Assembly (NCBI GenBank): GCA_046292445.1
Contig: JBKBQT010000027.1
Coordinates: forward strand, 1 to 40,033
DNA from: CALIZF01 sp046292445
Lineage (GTDB): Bacteria > Pseudomonadota > Alphaproteobacteria > Rhodobacterales > Rhodobacteraceae
Length of the DNA stretch: 40,033 nucleotides
Direction: 5' to 3'
Below, one piece after another: positions 38,739 through 40,033 of this stretch (the stretch's first letter is position 1; every line of letters starts with the position of its first letter). The notes beneath the pieces are model-generated. The model saw nothing but the letters and a program-made list of their open reading frames with translations, did no database searches and had not been told where the DNA came from. The position numbers were made by a program, and so were the translations under genes.

Positions 38739-39603
38739 CCCGCGCGGCCCATGGCGCCGGGCAGGCGGCAGGACCGTCGCCCCGCCCTGCACCGCTCCCC
38801 GCAACCTGCGCGGCGCGCGGCTCCGGGGCAAGGTCGATGGTGCACTCGGCCTGCGGGTCGTGCCCGTGACCGTCGTCCTGCAGGGGGTCATGCGCATGGT
38901 CATGCGCGTGCCGGTAGAGCGCCAGCGCGCCCTGCGCGCCGAACCCGAACAGCGCGCGGTATTCCGGCGCGGCCGCCACGACCTCGGGCGTTCCCTCGCA
39001 GCAGATGTGCCCGTTGACGCAGACCACCCGATCCGAGGCCGCCATCACCACATGCAGATCATGGCTGACCATCAGCACGGCGCAGCCCGTTCGGTTCCGG
39101 ATCGCGTCGATCAGCCGGTAGAACCCCGCCTGCCCGGCCTGGTCGAGCCCCTGCGTCGGCTCGTCGAGCACCAGCAGCTCCGGCGCGCCGATCAGCGCGC
39201 GGGCCAGCAGCACGCGCTGCATCTGCCCGCCCGACAGATCGACAACCTGCTGCGCGCCGACCTCCGGGGGCAGGCCGACCTCGGCGAGCACCGCCGCCAC
39301 GACGCCGGGTGCCTGCCGGACGGGCAGCGACAGAAGGCGCGATGCGGTCATCGGCAGGCTGCGGTCCAGCGCCAGCCGCTGCGGCACATAGCCGATGCGC
39401 AGGGCGGCGCGCCGGTCCACCCGCCCGGCAGCCGGCGCCACGATGCCAAGCAGCGCGCGCAGAAGCGTCGATTTGCCCGATCCGTTCGGGCCGACGACCG
39501 TGACGATCTCGCCCCGGTCGATGTGGAAATCGACCCCCCGCAGCACCGGCGCGCGGCCATAGCGCACCGCAAGCCCGCTCGCCGCCATCAGCCGCTCGGT
39601 CAT
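38731..39603 (-). CDS. znuC: Zinc ABC transporter ATP-binding protein ZnuC
   Basis: 290-residue ATPase of the zinc importer. It has Walker A GPNGSGKST (38-46), signature DLSGGQMQRVLLARA (122-136), Walker B LLVLDEPTQGLD (143-154) and the switch His in VSHDLHVVM. After the ATPase core comes a histidine/aspartate-rich stretch at 232-249 (HAHDHAHD and HGHD), probably metal binding, and a low-complexity tail. The ATG at 39603 overlaps the zur stop as ATGA. The periplasmic partner ZnuA is not in the window and is probably encoded elsewhere or divergently beyond the right edge. Confidence 0.94.
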   Translation of the reverse strand: MTERLMAASGLAVRYGRAPVLRGVDFHIDRGEIVTVVGPNGSGKSTLLRALLGIVAPAAGRVDRRAALRIGYVPQRLALDRSLPMTASRLLSLPVRQAPGVVAAVLAEVGLPPEVGAQQVVDLSGGQMQRVLLARALIGAPELLVLDEPTQGLDQAGQAGFYRLIDAIRNRTGCAVLMVSHDLHVVMAASDRVVCVNGHICCEGTPEVVAAAPEYRALFGFGAQGALALYRHAHDHAHDPLQDDGHGHDPQAECTIDLAPEPRAAQVAGSGAGRGDGPAACPAPWAARDA

Positions 39604-40033
39604 GCCGCGCCCTCGCCGGCGCCTGCGCGGCAGGCCGCGCAGAGCCCCATTGCCTCGACCGTCACCCGCTCGGCGACGAACCCGGTCGCGGCGACCGCCG
39701 CCTCGAGCGCGGCGCGCACGCGCGCGCCCGGCGCCTCGGCCACGGCATTGCAGCTGCGGCAGATGAGGAACGCCGGCTGGTGCGCCTCGCCCGGATGCAT
39801 GCAGGCGGCAAAGGCATTGAGCCGCGCGACGCGGTGCGCAAGCCCGGCATCCACGAGGAAATCCAGCGCCCGGTAGACGACCGGCGGCTGGCGGCCGAAC
39901 CCGTCGGCCGCCAGCCGGTCGAGCACCTCGTAGGCGCCGAGCGCCTTGTGCGCCTCGAGCAGGATCTCGAGCGTGCGCCGCCGCACCGGCGTCAGGCGAA
40001 GCCCGCGCGCCGCCGCCACCGCCTCGGCCCGCG
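39600..40033 (-). CDS. zur: Fur-family regulator, Zur (partial, 5' end outside window)
   Basis: Zinc-responsive repressor of the znu system. About 144 residues are visible and the frame is open to the window edge, so the true start lies beyond 40033. The winged helix has GLRLTPVRRRTLEILLEAHK, GAYEVLDRLAADG and PPVVYRALDFLVDAGLAHRV. The metal-binding dimerisation part has HPGEAHQ, the CxxC pair CRSC and a second CxxC pair CAAC near the C-terminus for structural zinc. Coupling to znuC by a 4-nt overlap makes zinc the likely signal rather than iron. Confidence 0.92.
   Translation of the reverse strand, partial: RAEAVAAARGLRLTPVRRRTLEILLEAHKALGAYEVLDRLAADGFGRQPPVVYRALDFLVDAGLAHRVARLNAFAACMHPGEAHQPAFLICRSCNAVAEAPGARVRAALEAAVAATGFVAERVTVEAMGLCAACRAGAGEGAA

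Overview
The window is very GC-rich, densely packed chromosomal DNA from an alphaproteobacterium, most likely a member of the Rhodobacteraceae (Paracoccus/Rhodobacter type). The evidence is the ffh - chorismate mutase - rpsP - rimM - trmD - rplS - rpmE order followed by a MipZ-type ATPase, the divergent hemC/hemE pair, an alphaproteobacterial ClpS, and the 4-nt ATGA/GTGA overlaps throughout. I see no insertion sequence, prophage, CRISPR array or plasmid function.

Layout. (1) 1-6128, minus strand: a carnitine-to-glycine-betaine operon reading BKACE cleavage enzyme - lipocalin lipoprotein - L-carnitine dehydrogenase/thioesterase fusion - acyl-CoA dehydrogenase - NDP-forming acyl-CoA synthetase (runs off the left edge). 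It is divergent from a GlxA/CdhR-like AraC regulator (6201-7286). A fold-IV aminotransferase and a universal stress protein follow. (2) 8780-12400: a fused 5-oxoprolinase/hydantoinase. (3) tRNA-Cys(GCA) at 12520-12593, almost touching the end of a four-gene CUT1 (Ugp-like) ABC transporter operon (12597-16686). (4) 16778-22753: MipZ ATPase, then the ribosomal/SRP operon with an internally deleted GNAT remnant. (5) 23065-26282: a GlcD-type flavoenzyme, a membrane histidine-box hydroxylase and an MDR oxidoreductase, ending in an array of three perfect hairpins. (6) 26400-28485: divergent hemC/hemE with a TGT-N12-ACA palindrome resembling a PpsR/CrtJ site. (7) 28622-31053: TauD-type dioxygenase, cold-shock protein with a structured leader, LysE exporter divergent from an Lrp/AsnC regulator. 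(8) 31067-36770: D,D-carboxypeptidase with a SPOR domain, HAD phosphatase, ClpS, RsmC-like methyltransferase, an SDR lacking the catalytic lysine, a small lipoprotein. (9) 37059-40033: hemF and the zur-znuC-znuB zinc operon (zur runs off the right edge).

How the parts work together. The most coherent unit is the carnitine operon: carnitine is oxidised to 3-dehydrocarnitine by the dehydrogenase domain, BKACE uses acetyl-CoA to give betainyl-CoA and acetoacetate, and the fused thioesterase releases glycine betaine. The acyl-CoA synthetase and dehydrogenase could feed in gamma-butyrobetaine or crotonobetaine, and a translationally coupled lipocalin lipoprotein is an unexplained member. Haem synthesis is represented by hemC, hemE and hemF at separate sites. 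I found no clearly unprecedented multi-gene system; the best leads are the lipocalin in the carnitine operon, the paired operator-like repeats, the deleted GNAT, the triple-hairpin intergenic array and the SDR active-site substitution.
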